This document shows positions 18,965 through 29,300 of a stretch of DNA of 46,801 nt, piece after piece. The translations under genes and the position numbers were made by a program. Positions within the stretch are counted from its first letter, which is position 1, and every line of letters begins with the position of its first letter. The DNA is from Bombilactobacillus bombi (GTDB lineage: Bacteria; Bacillota; Bacilli; Lactobacillales; Lactobacillaceae). A model generated the notes under the pieces. It saw only the letters and a list, made by a program, of their open reading frames with translations. It was not told the DNA's origin and made no database searches. The stretch lies in the NCBI RefSeq assembly GCF_013607485.1, contig NZ_SCHP01000009.1, positions 1 to 46,801 on the forward strand, in the 5' to 3' direction.

Positions 18965-18996
18965 CTTTGTAAACCTAATAAGCCGATTATAAAACA

Positions 18997-20459
<1,463 letters not shown>

Positions 20460-20474
20460 CTTTTTCACCTCCAC

Positions 20475-21617
20475 TCAATTTCGCACAATTTGCGTTAAGG
20501 CTTGAACAAAATTGAGTATATCATCTTTTTGATTAAATTTGTTAAAACTAATCCTGATCGATTCATTAATCCGTGGAGTTTGCGCACCAAACATGGCTTG
20601 TAAAACATGTGATGGTTCTAAACTACCTGCTGTGCAGGCAGAACCCCCTGAAATCACAAAACCTGCCAAGTCTAATTTGATTTGTAAAATTGAGGTGGGA
20701 ATACCCTTAATCCAGAGATTTAAAATGTTTGGAACTGCTTGACTAATGTCAGGTCCATTAATCTCAAAATCAACATTTTGCTGTGCTAATTGCGAAATTA
20801 ATAGCTGCTTATATTGTAATAACCGCTTATTATTAGCTAACTTTGACTTTGCATCATTCAACTTTACAGCTTCAGCAAAACCAGCGATAGCAGGTATATT
20901 TTCTGTCCCAGCGCGTCGCTTTGTTTCTTGATCTCCACCGCGAATCAATGGCGGAATTTTCAGTCCTTGACGTTCGTATAAAAATCCTAACATTTTGGGA
21001 CCATTAATTTTATGGGCTGAAGTAGTTAATAAATCCACTTGTAAATCATTAACATCAATACTTTGACTGCCATAGCCCTGAACAGCATCTGTATGAAAAA
21101 TAGCTTGGTGATGCTGTAAGAGCTGTCCGATTTTCTTTAATGGATTAATTGCTCCTACTTCATTATTTACCATCATCACTGAAACTAAGATAGTATCTGA
21201 TCTTAAAGAATTTTTAAAGTCATCGAGATTAATTTGTCCCTGTTTATCAACTGGTAAATAAGTAACCTCAAAGCCCAAACTTTCCAGATATTTTAAAGGC
21301 TTTAATACAGCTTCATGTTCAATACTTGTGCTGATAATATGTTTACCTAAATGCTGTTGCGCCAAGGCTGTCGAAATAATGGCATTATTATCACCTTCAC
21401 TACCACCACTAGTAAAAATAATTTCAGACGGTTGGGCTTTGATACTTTGAGCTATTATTAAGCGCGCCTGATCTAAAATACCTCGTGCCTGCCGGCCAAA
21501 ATAATTAGGGGTGGACGCATTGCCAAAGGTGTCTTGCATGGTTTTTGTTATTGTATCTATTACTTCAGGAGCCATAGGTGTAGTGGCCGCATTATCCAAA
21601 TATACATGTTTCAACAT
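20475..21617 (-). CDS. iscS: Cysteine desulfurase (NifS/IscS family)
   Basis: PLP enzyme that converts cysteine to alanine and passes a persulfide to acceptors. The 380 residues include DNAATTP (8-14), SGGSEGDN (70-77), the PLP-binding Lys203 in SAHKINGPK and the persulfide Cys328 in SGGSACTAGS. The neighbouring mnmA makes thiolated tRNA the likely main destination. No iscU-like scaffold gene is adjacent, against a dedicated Fe-S role. ATG start with AAGGGGTG 2 bases upstream. IscS and NifS subtypes cannot be separated firmly here. Confidence 0.94.
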   Translation of the reverse strand: MLKHVYLDNAATTPMAPEVIDTITKTMQDTFGNASTPNYFGRQARGILDQARLIIAQSIKAQPSEIIFTSGGSEGDNNAIISTALAQQHLGKHIISTSIEHEAVLKPLKYLESLGFEVTYLPVDKQGQINLDDFKNSLRSDTILVSVMMVNNEVGAINPLKKIGQLLQHHQAIFHTDAVQGYGSQSIDVNDLQVDLLTTSAHKINGPKMLGFLYERQGLKIPPLIRGGDQETKRRAGTENIPAIAGFAEAVKLNDAKSKLANNKRLLQYKQLLISQLAQQNVDFEINGPDISQAVPNILNLWIKGIPTSILQIKLDLAGFVISGGSACTAGSLEPSHVLQAMFGAQTPRINESIRISFNKFNQKDDILNFVQALTQIVRN

Positions 21618-21634
21618 ATCACCCCTTCAAAATC

Positions 21635-22324
21635 TTAATTGTTATCCATAAAGTTTAATAACATCTGTACCGATCTTTCACCAGCATCACGGACGAATTC
21701 ATCAAAGGATACATCTGCTTGCTCATCACCTACATCACTCATAGCTCTAATAATGACAAAAGGTACTTTAAATTGGGTAGCAACTTGAGCCACTGCTGCT
21801 CCCTCCATTTCTACGGATAGCGCTTCGGGAAAATGTCTTAAAATTTGGGATATTTGCTGTTGACTATTAATAAATTGATCTCCAGAAACAATCAAGCCCA
21901 CATGACTATGTTGGTTAACAACTGCACCTGCTTCTACAATTTGATTAATTAAGTTGCGGTCACTTTCAAAATAAAGCGGTCGTTGAGGCAATTGTCCCCA
22001 TGCATAACCCGATGGCGTTACATCGACATCATGATAAGCAACCTTAGAGGAAATAACCACATCACCTACACTTAAATTTTTGCCAATGCCCGCAGCTGAA
22101 CCGGTATTTATAATTACATCCGGCAAATAATGGTCACATAAAATCGTTGATACCATCCCGGCTTGTACTTTGCCTATACCACTTTGAGCAACAAATAATT
22201 GGTGCCCACTATACAGACCAGTGCTAATTTCAATTCCAGCTACTTTATCTACTGCTACTTGATCCATTGATTTTTTTAATAAACCGATTTCTTCTTCCAT
22301 CGCTACAATAACTGCAATTCTCAT
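21635..22324 (-). CDS. mtnN: 5'-methylthioadenosine/S-adenosylhomocysteine nucleosidase
   Basis: Hydrolyses methylthioadenosine and S-adenosylhomocysteine to adenine and a thioribose sugar, recycling products of SAM-dependent reactions; it also feeds AI-2 synthesis when LuxS is present. The 229 residues begin MRIAVIVAMEEEIGLL, with the catalytic Glu near 12. NTGSAAGIG, SVEMEGAAVAQVA and the catalytic Asp in MSDVGDEQ follow. ATG start with AGGAG 9 bases upstream, partly overlapping the stop of the small upstream membrane-protein gene. Confidence 0.95.
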   Translation of the reverse strand: MRIAVIVAMEEEIGLLKKSMDQVAVDKVAGIEISTGLYSGHQLFVAQSGIGKVQAGMVSTILCDHYLPDVIINTGSAAGIGKNLSVGDVVISSKVAYHDVDVTPSGYAWGQLPQRPLYFESDRNLINQIVEAGAVVNQHSHVGLIVSGDQFINSQQQISQILRHFPEALSVEMEGAAVAQVATQFKVPFVIIRAMSDVGDEQADVSFDEFVRDAGERSVQMLLNFMDNN

Positions 22325-22337
22325 TTAATCAAATCTC

Positions 22338-22511
22338 CTAAACTAAAAATAAAATTAAATACGTGATTATTATTAAAACCACAACTACTAAAATAGCTTT
22401 ATCGAGCCAGTGTTGCAAGTGCTTTGATTGGTCCTGAATTGTTAAATCAGACTGCTTAGACCGTTGTAAACGTCGAGAAGCAGTTATATCATCGTCCTTA
22501 TTAGCCGTCAT
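22338..22511 (-). CDS. Small single-pass membrane protein, 57 residues
   Basis: Hidden small gene between nudF and mtnN. The ATG lies within the last codons of nudF (11-base overlap) with AAGGGG 4-5 bases upstream, and the TAG touches the mtnN ribosome site. The product starts MTANKDDDITASRRLQRSK, a charged cytosolic part of about 37 residues, followed by a hydrophobic segment (39-57, AILVVVVLIIITYLILFLV) that runs to the C-terminus: a tail-anchored layout. Real-gene support: good initiation site, exact fit between neighbours, strong charge/hydrophobic pattern. I cannot assign a family or function. Confidence 0.78.
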   Translation of the reverse strand: MTANKDDDITASRRLQRSKQSDLTIQDQSKHLQHWLDKAILVVVVLIIITYLILFLV

Positions 22512-23058
22512 ATTGCCCCTTCATTCGCAAATTCTGCCAAAATAAGATTGCCATTAAGGTCTTGGCATCACAAATATTACCTGCTTCTATTTGCGCTTGC
22601 ACTTCACCCCACGTTAATAAATGAACATTGAGAAATTCGTCCTCATCTAAAGGCCGTTTATGTTCTACCTTATTTAACTGCGTTGCTAAAAATAAAGTTA
22701 AATATTCATCCGTAAAACCAGGCGAAGAATAAAAACCGCTAATTTTTTTTAAATCATTGCATTGATAACCTGTCTCTTCGTTCAATTCGCGCAAAGCTTC
22801 TGTTTGGAGATTATTTTGGTGAGGTTCAATTTTACCAGCCGGAATTTCTAAGGTTGTTTTTTGCATCGGCTCGCGCCACTGCTCCACCAATAATAGGCGC
22901 TTATCCATCAAGGCCAGTACAGCAACTGCCCCATGATGATGGACAATCTCCCGATGTGCAGTCTGTCCATTAGGCAATAAAACTTGTTCTAAATCTAAAT
23001 TAATAACTTTGCCAGTAAATATTCGTTTACTGTTTATTAACTTTTCTTTAACTTCCAT
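22501..23058 (-). CDS. nudF: ADP-ribose pyrophosphatase, Nudix family
   Basis: Nudix hydrolase resembling ADP-ribose pyrophosphatases, which split ADP-ribose into AMP and ribose 5-phosphate. 185 residues from the ATG (GGAG 6 bases upstream; a TTG one codon earlier is less likely). The stretch VEQWREPMQKTTLEIPAGKIEP is typical of the ADPRase branch. The Nudix box keeps RELNEETGY with its metal-binding Glu residues, but the first part reads GKIEPHQNNLQTEAL: one residue longer than G-x5-E-x7-RE, with Gln where the first Glu is expected. First gene of the nudF-to-mnmA operon. Confidence 0.9.
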   Translation of the reverse strand: MEVKEKLINSKRIFTGKVINLDLEQVLLPNGQTAHREIVHHHGAVAVLALMDKRLLLVEQWREPMQKTTLEIPAGKIEPHQNNLQTEALRELNEETGYQCNDLKKISGFYSSPGFTDEYLTLFLATQLNKVEHKRPLDEDEFLNVHLLTWGEVQAQIEAGNICDAKTLMAILFWQNLRMKGQYDG

Positions 23059-23101
23059 CAAAAGCTCCTTTACTAATTCTTGCAGTCAGCAATTTTTTTA
23101 A

Positions 23102-23110
23102 TGTTATAAT
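23102..23110 (+). promoter_or_regulatory. Extended -10 promoter of the DUF3290-DUF421 pair
   Basis: TGTTATAAT at 23102-23110 is a perfect extended -10. A TTGCAG lies 19 bases further upstream, which is longer than optimal. The first gene starts 33 bases downstream with GGAGG. The nudF operon leaves in the opposite direction from the same 85-base gap. Confidence 0.65.
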
Positions 23111-23143
23111 AACAATGTAATTATATTATGCTGGAGGTTACAA

Positions 23144-23590
23144 ATGACTAATTTTTATACTTATCAATTTTTAACCCGCCAACCAAGTCGAGTCAATGCT
23201 ATTATTTGGACCGTATTTTTTATCTTGGTGCTGGTTACTATCATATCTTTATTTTTATTTTTACGCCACCGCGATGATGGAAAATATCGTGAATTGACTA
23301 TTATTACTATCTTGTGCTTATTATTAACAATCACCATTCAATATGATCAATGGAATCAGAATAAAAGCAGTCGCGCCAATAACGGTCAAGTTGCCAGTTT
23401 AATTAAACGCATGGCTTATGACCGGCACTTAAGTGTTAATGATATTTATTCTAATTCAACTAATTTAAAAGATGGCATGCTGATTAAAGTTAAAGATGCG
23501 GTTTACGAGGTGGAATTAAATTCTGACAATTCTAGTTTTCAACTACATCCGGCACATCTTACTAATCCCAAAATAAATTTGATTAAATAG
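23144..23590 (+). CDS. DUF3290 family membrane protein
   Basis: 148-residue membrane protein with two hydrophobic segments (about 19-41 and 51-67) separated by a charged loop (RHRDDGKYRE), then a soluble C-terminal domain of about 75 residues. It matches the DUF3290 family, which in lactic acid bacteria is encoded directly before a DUF421 protein, as here (11-base gap). Function unknown; the pairing suggests a two-part membrane complex. GGAGG is 8 bases before the ATG. Confidence 0.82.
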   Translation: MTNFYTYQFLTRQPSRVNAIIWTVFFILVLVTIISLFLFLRHRDDGKYRELTIITILCLLLTITIQYDQWNQNKSSRANNGQVASLIKRMAYDRHLSVNDIYSNSTNLKDGMLIKVKDAVYEVELNSDNSSFQLHPAHLTNPKINLIK

Positions 23591-23601
23591 GAGTAAAGTT
23601 T

Positions 23602-24240
23602 ATGACATTTTATTGGCAAACATTTTTAAAATTTTTAATGGGCTTTTTTGCAATGGTCATTCAGATTAATCTTTTAGGAAAATCAAATCTTGCTCCTAGT
23701 AACGTCATTGATCAAATGCAAAATTTCGTTTTAGGTGGCATTATTGGTGGCGTCATTTATAATACATCTATCACCCTTTTACAATTTTTTATTGTTTTAA
23801 TTATTTGGACTCTAGTAGTATTTACCACCAAGTTTTTAACTAATCACAGTAGCTGGGTTAAAAAATTTATTGATGGCAAACCTTCAATAATTATTTCTGA
23901 TGGTAAAGTCTTGTCCAGTAAAGCCACCCAAAATGGTTTATCAGCTCATGATTTAGCGTTTAAATTGCGTCAAGCTGGCATTAATGACTTAGATGATATT
24001 GACAAAGCTGTCTGGGAAGAAAATGGACAGATTACCTTCACTAGCAAAAAAGATCTCAAAGCACAATTTCCAATTATTATGGATGGTGAAATTGATCCCC
24101 TCGCTCTAAATTATACCAATCATGACGAGAAATGGGTTACTGAACAAATCAAAAAGCAGGGTTATAGTATTAATGACATCTACTTAGCGTTTTTGAGCAA
24201 TAACGGCTTAAAAATTTTTCCTTATGGTATTAAAGAATAA
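23602..24240 (+). CDS. DUF421 (YetF-like) membrane protein
   Basis: 212-residue protein of the DUF421/YetF family: hydrophobic segments near 8-25, 43-58 and 60-77, then two soluble cytoplasmic repeats beginning with GKPSIIISDGKVL (93-105). NGLSAHDLAFKLRQAGINDLDDI and the DKAVWEENGQI stretch are characteristic. YetF-type proteins affect spore or stress physiology in bacilli, but no activity is agreed. GGAG lies about 8 bases before the ATG. Together with DUF3290 it forms a two-gene unit ended by the terminator at 24318-24362. Confidence 0.86.
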   Translation: MTFYWQTFLKFLMGFFAMVIQINLLGKSNLAPSNVIDQMQNFVLGGIIGGVIYNTSITLLQFFIVLIIWTLVVFTTKFLTNHSSWVKKFIDGKPSIIISDGKVLSSKATQNGLSAHDLAFKLRQAGINDLDDIDKAVWEENGQITFTSKKDLKAQFPIIMDGEIDPLALNYTNHDEKWVTEQIKKQGYSINDIYLAFLSNNGLKIFPYGIKE

Positions 24241-24317
24241 TGTAATTACTTATTTGAATTGGGGCATAATTAACTCTAAGCTTGCAACTGACGTCTAGTT
24301 TTAACAATTTATTAAAC

Positions 24318-24362
24318 AACAATAAGAAGCGGGAACAAATCTTGTTCCCGCTTCTTATTGTT
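24318..24362. terminator. Bidirectional terminator between DUF421 and csp
   Basis: Perfect 21-base-pair inverted repeat with a 3-base loop (ATC), arms 24318-24338 and 24342-24362; core AAGCGGGAACAA / TTGTTCCCGCTT. It lies between convergent genes and has A/T-rich ends on both sides, so it can stop both transcripts. The preceding 77 bases after DUF421 hold nothing I recognise. Confidence 0.9.
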
Positions 24363-24379
24363 AAATTTAATAATTAAGG

Positions 24380-24586
24380 TTAATCAGTAACTACTGTTAA
24401 ATTAACTGCCTGTGGACCTCTAAAACCATTAGCAATTGCAAAATCTACTTTTTGACCAGCTTGTAAAGAACGATATCCTGCACTTTGAACTGCTGAAAAG
24501 TGAACAAAAATAGTCTCATTATTTTCGCTAATAATTTCACCTATGCCCTTATTGTCATCAAATTTTTTAACTCTTCCTGTAATCAT
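24380..24586 (-). CDS. Divergent cold-shock-domain protein
   Basis: 68-residue single cold-shock domain that should bind single-stranded nucleic acid. The second motif is intact (IFVHFSAV, 26-33), but the first reads NKGIGEI (12-18) where usual Csp proteins have KGFGFI, so two stacking aromatic residues are replaced by Ile and Glu. The start MITGRVKKFDDNKG also lacks the common Trp. It begins 6 bases after the ileS stop with AGGT in the overlap region, so it is probably cotranscribed with ileS and not under a cold-shock leader. Confidence 0.85.
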   Translation of the reverse strand: MITGRVKKFDDNKGIGEIISENNETIFVHFSAVQSAGYRSLQAGQKVDFAIANGFRGPQAVNLTVVTD

Positions 24587-24592
24587 TTTTAC

Positions 24593-27370
24593 CTACTTTT
24601 CTAAGCCTTCGCTTAAAGCTTCTGGATAATTTTCACGAATGATTTTTGCACAACGAGTACATAGATTAGGAAAAGCTGCATCAGTGCCTACATCTTCTTT
24701 AGTCATCCAACAACGTTGACAAACTTGTCCTGGAGCATGTTCTATTTGAACCTGAACATTATCATATTGATCAGAATTACTTAATTCACTAGAACTAACT
24801 TGGAACTTGGAAACAATCAATAATTGCGCTACGTTGGTATTTAATTGTTCTAATAACTGCCGTAATTCTGCTTGTGGATAGACAGTCACTGCAGCCTCCA
24901 AGGATTTACCAATTAGTTTAGCATCCCGTGCTTTTTCTAGAGATTTCAAAACATCATCACGGAATTTCATAAATTCTTGCCACTGCTGCAAAATTTGTTC
25001 AGCTTGTGGGTAATTCTGGACAGCCGGCATATCCGTTAATTGAACATAATCTTCTGGTTCTTTAAGTTGCTGCCAAACTTGTTCCATTGTATGGGGCAAG
25101 ATTGGGGTTAATAACTTCGCCAAAACCACCGTTGCATTGTACATCACAGTCTGCATTTGCCGCCGCGCTAAAGAGTCAGGAGCATCGATATACACCACAT
25201 CTTTAGCAAAATCTAAATAAAATGCTGACATATCATTGGTCAAAAAGCTCACAATGGCTTTATAAATAGTAGCAAAATCAAAATCAGCAAAGGCTTGTTC
25301 AACTTGTGCAACTAACTTATCTAATTTTACCATTAAAAATTTATCTACTGAACGTAAATTATCAAAGTCAATACTATGAATTTGAGGATCAAAATCACTG
25401 GTATTAGCTAACATAAAACGAAGAGTATTACGAATCTTACGGTAAGTTTCGGAAACTTGCTTGAAAGTTTCTACAGAAACAGGTACATCTGAACTCGTAT
25501 CAACCGAAGCTACCCATAGACGAATAATTTCAGCTCCAAACTGGCGTTCAATATCGCTAGGAACAATAACATTACCTAAGGATTTACTCATTTTATGGCC
25601 TTTGCCGTCCAATGTAAAACCTTGTGAGAGCAACTGTCTATAAGGAGCAACACCATTAACTGCTACAGACGTAATTAAACTGGAATTAAACCAGCCACGG
25701 TATTGATCAGAACCCTCAAGATACATATCAGCTGGAAAACTTAAATCTGACCGTGTTCGCAGCGTATATTGGTGAGAAGATCCTGAATCAAACCAAACAT
25801 CTAAAATATCTGTTTCCTTGGTAAATTTACCGTTAGGACTGCCTGGATGACTAAAACCTTCAGGTAAAAGTTCATTTGCAGTTCTTTCAAACCAAACATT
25901 AGAACCATATTTTTCAAATAAATCAGCTACATGCAAAATTGTCTCTTGAGTCATAATTGCTGTACCATCTTCAGCATAGAAAATTGGCATCGGCACGCCC
26001 CAAACACGTTGACGCGAAATAACCCAATCTCCACGATCCTTAATCATATTATAAAGTCGCGTCTTACCCCAAGCTGGTTTAAACTTAACAGCATTAATTT
26101 GTTTTAAAATATCTTCACGAATAGGTTCAATAGAAGCAAACCATTGCGGAGTAGACCGGAAGATAACTGGTTTTTTCGTTCGCCAATCATGAGGGTAACT
26201 ATGAGTAAAGAAGTCTAACTTGAGCATTAGGCCCTTTCCTTCCAAGATTTTAGTTACCTTCTTATTAGCATCCTCATAAAACATTCCTTCAAATCCGGGA
26301 GCTTCTGCCGTTAAACAGCCATGATCATCAACTGGAGAGAGCACTTCTAACTTATATTTTTGTCCGACAACAAAGTCATCATTACCTAAGCCAGGTGCTG
26401 TATGAACTAAACCTGTACCATCATCTAAAGTAACATGATTGCCTAAAATCACTAAAGAATCGCGGTCATAAAATGGATGTTTAGCAACTATATACTCCAT
26501 TTTCTGTCCCTTAAATTCTTTAAGAACTTCCCAATCAGACCATCCTAAAGTCTGTGCTAAAAATTCAATGCGTTCACTTGCAACAACATATTTAGTGCCT
26601 TGAACCTTGATTAATGAATAACTAAATCGTGGATTAACACAAATAGCCACATTGGCCGGTAAAGTCCAAGGAGTAGTAGTCCAAATAACCATATAAGCAT
26701 CATTATCAATTAAGCCCTTACCATCCTTAACGGGAAATGCGACATACAATGATGGTGATTTAATGTCTTTATATTCAACCTCGGCTTCCGCCAAAGTTGA
26801 TTCTGAGGAAGGTGACCAATAAACTGGTTTTTTGCCGCGATAAATTAAACCCCTATCTACCATCTTAGCAAAAACGCGAATTTCTTCAGCCTCATATCTT
26901 GGAAGCAGAGTTAGATAAGGATTGTCCCAATCCGCCGATACACCTAGACGCTTAAAATCAGAGCGTTGCTTATCAACCTCATGCATTGCATAGTCATAAC
27001 ATAACTTCCGATATTCAACTACATCCATCTCTTTGCGCTTAACACCTTGTTTGGCGAGTTCTTGTTCAATTGGCAAACCATGAGTATCCCAACCAGGAAC
27101 AAAAGGTGCTCGATAACCTAGCATCGATTTCGAGCGAGTTACAATATCTTTACTAATTTTATTTAAAGCATGGCCCATATGGATGTTACCATTAGCATAG
27201 GGCGGTCCATCATGAAGAATAAAAGTTGGTAAGTCTTTATTTAAAGCTTGACGGCGCTGATAAATCTGCTTTTCTTCCCATTCTTGTTGCCATTCTGGTT
27301 CTTTAGTAGGCAAATTCCCTCGCATTGGGAATTTTGTTTTACCAACATTTAATGTTTCTTTGATTCTCAT
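24593..27370 (-). CDS. ileS: Isoleucyl-tRNA synthetase
   Basis: Class I aminoacyl-tRNA synthetase charging tRNA(Ile). 925 residues from the ATG with GGAGG 8 bases upstream (a TTG two codons earlier has poor spacing). HIGH motif as HMGH (64-67) in [20 protein letters not shown] in [10 protein letters not shown] (about 592-600); editing domain in between; C-terminal zinc motif CQRCW ... CTRC (about 891-910). It is preceded by a T-box leader with terminator (27391-27535), so expression should rise when uncharged tRNA(Ile) accumulates. Length and motifs indicate the bacterial (non-mupirocin-resistant) type. Confidence 0.98.
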   Translation of the reverse strand: MRIKETLNVGKTKFPMRGNLPTKEPEWQQEWEEKQIYQRRQALNKDLPTFILHDGPPYANGNIHMGHALNKISKDIVTRSKSMLGYRAPFVPGWDTHGLPIEQELAKQGVKRKEMDVVEYRKLCYDYAMHEVDKQRSDFKRLGVSADWDNPYLTLLPRYEAEEIRVFAKMVDRGLIYRGKKPVYWSPSSESTLAEAEVEYKDIKSPSLYVAFPVKDGKGLIDNDAYMVIWTTTPWTLPANVAICVNPRFSYSLIKVQGTKYVVASERIEFLAQTLGWSDWEVLKEFKGQKMEYIVAKHPFYDRDSLVILGNHVTLDDGTGLVHTAPGLGNDDFVVGQKYKLEVLSPVDDHGCLTAEAPGFEGMFYEDANKKVTKILEGKGLMLKLDFFTHSYPHDWRTKKPVIFRSTPQWFASIEPIREDILKQINAVKFKPAWGKTRLYNMIKDRGDWVISRQRVWGVPMPIFYAEDGTAIMTQETILHVADLFEKYGSNVWFERTANELLPEGFSHPGSPNGKFTKETDILDVWFDSGSSHQYTLRTRSDLSFPADMYLEGSDQYRGWFNSSLITSVAVNGVAPYRQLLSQGFTLDGKGHKMSKSLGNVIVPSDIERQFGAEIIRLWVASVDTSSDVPVSVETFKQVSETYRKIRNTLRFMLANTSDFDPQIHSIDFDNLRSVDKFLMVKLDKLVAQVEQAFADFDFATIYKAIVSFLTNDMSAFYLDFAKDVVYIDAPDSLARRQMQTVMYNATVVLAKLLTPILPHTMEQVWQQLKEPEDYVQLTDMPAVQNYPQAEQILQQWQEFMKFRDDVLKSLEKARDAKLIGKSLEAAVTVYPQAELRQLLEQLNTNVAQLLIVSKFQVSSSELSNSDQYDNVQVQIEHAPGQVCQRCWMTKEDVGTDAAFPNLCTRCAKIIRENYPEALSEGLEK

Positions 27371-27390
27371 AAGCAATACCTCCTAAAAAT

Positions 27391-27535
27391 AAAAAAACGC
27401 CCTTGATTAGGACGAATTACTCGTTATACCACCCAAAAAACAGTAGATTAGTACTATTTAATTAATTAGAAAACGATAAACTTTTCTCAGAGCCTTGTTG
27501 GACTTCCACCATACTCCAACTCGCTAAAAGGTTAA
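27391..27535 (-). promoter_or_regulatory. T-box riboswitch leader of ileS
   Basis: Minus-strand leader between divIVA and ileS. From 5' to 3': a hairpin TTGGA...TCCAA with the GGTGGAA tip sequence; a small hairpin (27468-27487) with ATC (27475-27477) in its loop; a third hairpin AGTA/TACT; the T-box GGGTGGTATAACGAG (about 27420-27434), whose TGGT can pair with ACCA of uncharged tRNA(Ile); then terminator CGTCCT-AATCA-AGGGCG plus seven T (27391-27414). It is much shorter than a typical T-box, and the usual ACCGCG after TGGN is changed to ATAACGAG. The specifier (ATC, Ile) is inferred. Confidence 0.8.
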
Positions 27536-27544
27536 AAAAAGTTG

Positions 27545-28228
27545 TTATTTTTCTAGTTTAGTGTGATTATCTTGATTATCAACATTTTGTGGTCGCTTGT
27601 CAACATTTTTTTCTGATGAATTTTTAATCACTAAATCATCATCTTCTAATTTTACTTTATCGGCAAACTGATTTAAGCGGGCTAAATAGCTTTGACATTC
27701 AGCTTGGATGCTCTGCATAATTTTTTCTTCACCATCATTAATTAATTCTTGCCAAGAATTTGAATTAATTAATTTTTGTTGTGATTCGATGACATTTTGT
27801 AAATTCTTGTAGTCTCTCCGAACACTTTGATTAATTTGGCTGCTTTGTTCAATAATCGTTTGAGCTTCTTTTTCAGCTTCTTGAACAATCTGACGTGCTT
27901 TCTTAATCGCTTCATTAACCATTCGTTCTGTGTTCAAACGTGTTTGTGTCATTAAAGAATTAGCCTGAACATCGGCTTGATTTTTCACCTGATCAGCAGC
28001 ATTTTGGGCCACAATAATCGCTTCATTGACAGTATTTTGTAGTTCATTAAAATATGATATTTGAGTCTGAGCTTCTTTTAAATCATGTGCTAATTGCTGA
28101 TTTTTTTTAATCAATACATTATAATCCGCAATAACTTGATTTAAAAAATTATCAACTTCATCTTTGTCATAACCGCGTAATTGTGAACCAAAATCCTTTT
28201 CTTGAATATCCTTTGGTGTCAAAGCCAT
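27545..28228 (-). CDS. divIVA: Cell division initiation protein DivIVA
   Basis: Coiled-coil protein that binds curved membrane at poles and septa and organises division and wall growth. The start MALTPKDIQEKDF is fixed by GGAGG 8 bases upstream (227 residues). The conserved N-terminal domain (1-60) has FGSQLRGYDKDEVDNFLNQV. Long heptad-like coiled coil from about 30 to 190, rich in Gln, then a disordered charged tail. Ends the dcw-ylmH string, just upstream of the ileS leader. Confidence 0.96.
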   Translation of the reverse strand: MALTPKDIQEKDFGSQLRGYDKDEVDNFLNQVIADYNVLIKKNQQLAHDLKEAQTQISYFNELQNTVNEAIIVAQNAADQVKNQADVQANSLMTQTRLNTERMVNEAIKKARQIVQEAEKEAQTIIEQSSQINQSVRRDYKNLQNVIESQQKLINSNSWQELINDGEEKIMQSIQAECQSYLARLNQFADKVKLEDDDLVIKNSSEKNVDKRPQNVDNQDNHTKLEK

Positions 28229-28246
28229 CCTTCTAACCTCCATTAA

Positions 28247-29008
28247 TTAATGCCGAAATATTCGTAAGTATAATTTATTTTTATGCGCTGTTGTTTGACC
28301 TAAATAATCTAATATTGTTAAGCGCCCCCACCCACGACAACTAATTGAATCTCCAATTGTAACTAAGTAATCCGTCCGGTGCTCCGATTCCCAATTAACA
28401 AAAACTCGACCAGATTTTATCAACTCTTGGACTTGATTGCGAGAATGCTTGAAGGCTGCCGCAATTACTGTATCTAAACGCATTGAAACACTGATGATTG
28501 TTTCATTAGTAAAATCATTTTTGACTGCTAATAACTGTTCTTGAGGCTGGGGCTGAACCTGAACCTTACTAGAACCAATTTGCGTAACCTCTTGTTTCAA
28601 TACATTAGTAAAAGATTTTTCAGCCAAAAATTGCCAGCGTTGCCCATCAGTAATGATATCACCAAAAATTGCTCTTTCTAAACCCAGATGAGCTAACTTA
28701 CCCAATATTTGATAATGCTGCAACTTATTAAATTTAGGATTAAAAATGATTTCAAATAATTGAATTTCAAAGCTTTGCTGCGTGACTTCGAAATAATCAG
28801 GAGTTAATAGCAAACGCTGTCGCTCTGCATGCGGATAGCCTCCATAATGATACATATTAATATCATCACTCTGACTGGCAACTAATTCTTGAGCTAATAG
28901 CAGTTCATGAGGATTCAAAAATGGACTTAGTTTTGAAGCATAATAAGTCTGAACATAATTAATCATAGCACTTATTTGGGTGTTGATATGATTTCTTGTT
29001 AACTGCAA
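28247..29008 (-). CDS. ylmH: YlmH family S4-domain RNA-binding protein
   Basis: RNA-binding protein usually encoded between yggT and divIVA. In B. subtilis YlmH has been linked to ribosome-associated quality control. 253 residues with the S4 domain at about 175-240 (MRLDTVIAAAFKHSRNQVQELIKSGRVFVN is the typical pattern). TTG start with GAGG 8 bases upstream, giving MQLTRNHIN. The gap to yggT is 12 bases and to divIVA 18. Confidence 0.9.
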   Translation of the reverse strand: MQLTRNHINTQISAMINYVQTYYASKLSPFLNPHELLLAQELVASQSDDINMYHYGGYPHAERQRLLLTPDYFEVTQQSFEIQLFEIIFNPKFNKLQHYQILGKLAHLGLERAIFGDIITDGQRWQFLAEKSFTNVLKQEVTQIGSSKVQVQPQPQEQLLAVKNDFTNETIISVSMRLDTVIAAAFKHSRNQVQELIKSGRVFVNWESEHRTDYLVTIGDSISCRGWGRLTILDYLGQTTAHKNKLYLRIFRH

Positions 29009-29020
29009 AATCTTCGCCTC

Positions 29021-29284
29021 TTAAAAAATTCCACTAATAAATCGCTCTATAAATTCTAAAACTATTAAAGCAAAAATTGGCGAAAAACTAATGCCAAAAA
29101 TGGGGGGAATAAAACGATCAAATATAGATAAAAACGGGTTAACTATTTTCCCCAGCCACACCCCTAATTTAGAGGTTGCTGCGCCTGGAAGCCAACTCAT
29201 CAAACAATAAATAACAATAAGCCATTTATAAAGATCAAATAACTCTATTATAATTATCGGCAAACCATTAATAACATTAGCCAC
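29021..29284 (-). CDS. yggT: YggT family membrane protein
   Basis: 87-residue membrane protein with two hydrophobic segments (about 8-30 and 62-85) and the family stretch VNPFLSIFDRFIPP (48-61). Members sit in division clusters across Firmicutes and have been linked to septal or osmotic functions, with no defined activity. Start at GTG, GAGG about 10 bases upstream, in the usual position between sepF and ylmH. Confidence 0.92.
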   Translation of the reverse strand: MANVINGLPIIIIELFDLYKWLIVIYCLMSWLPGAATSKLGVWLGKIVNPFLSIFDRFIPPIFGISFSPIFALIVLEFIERFISGIF

Positions 29285-29300
29285 AAAATCAAATCCTCAT

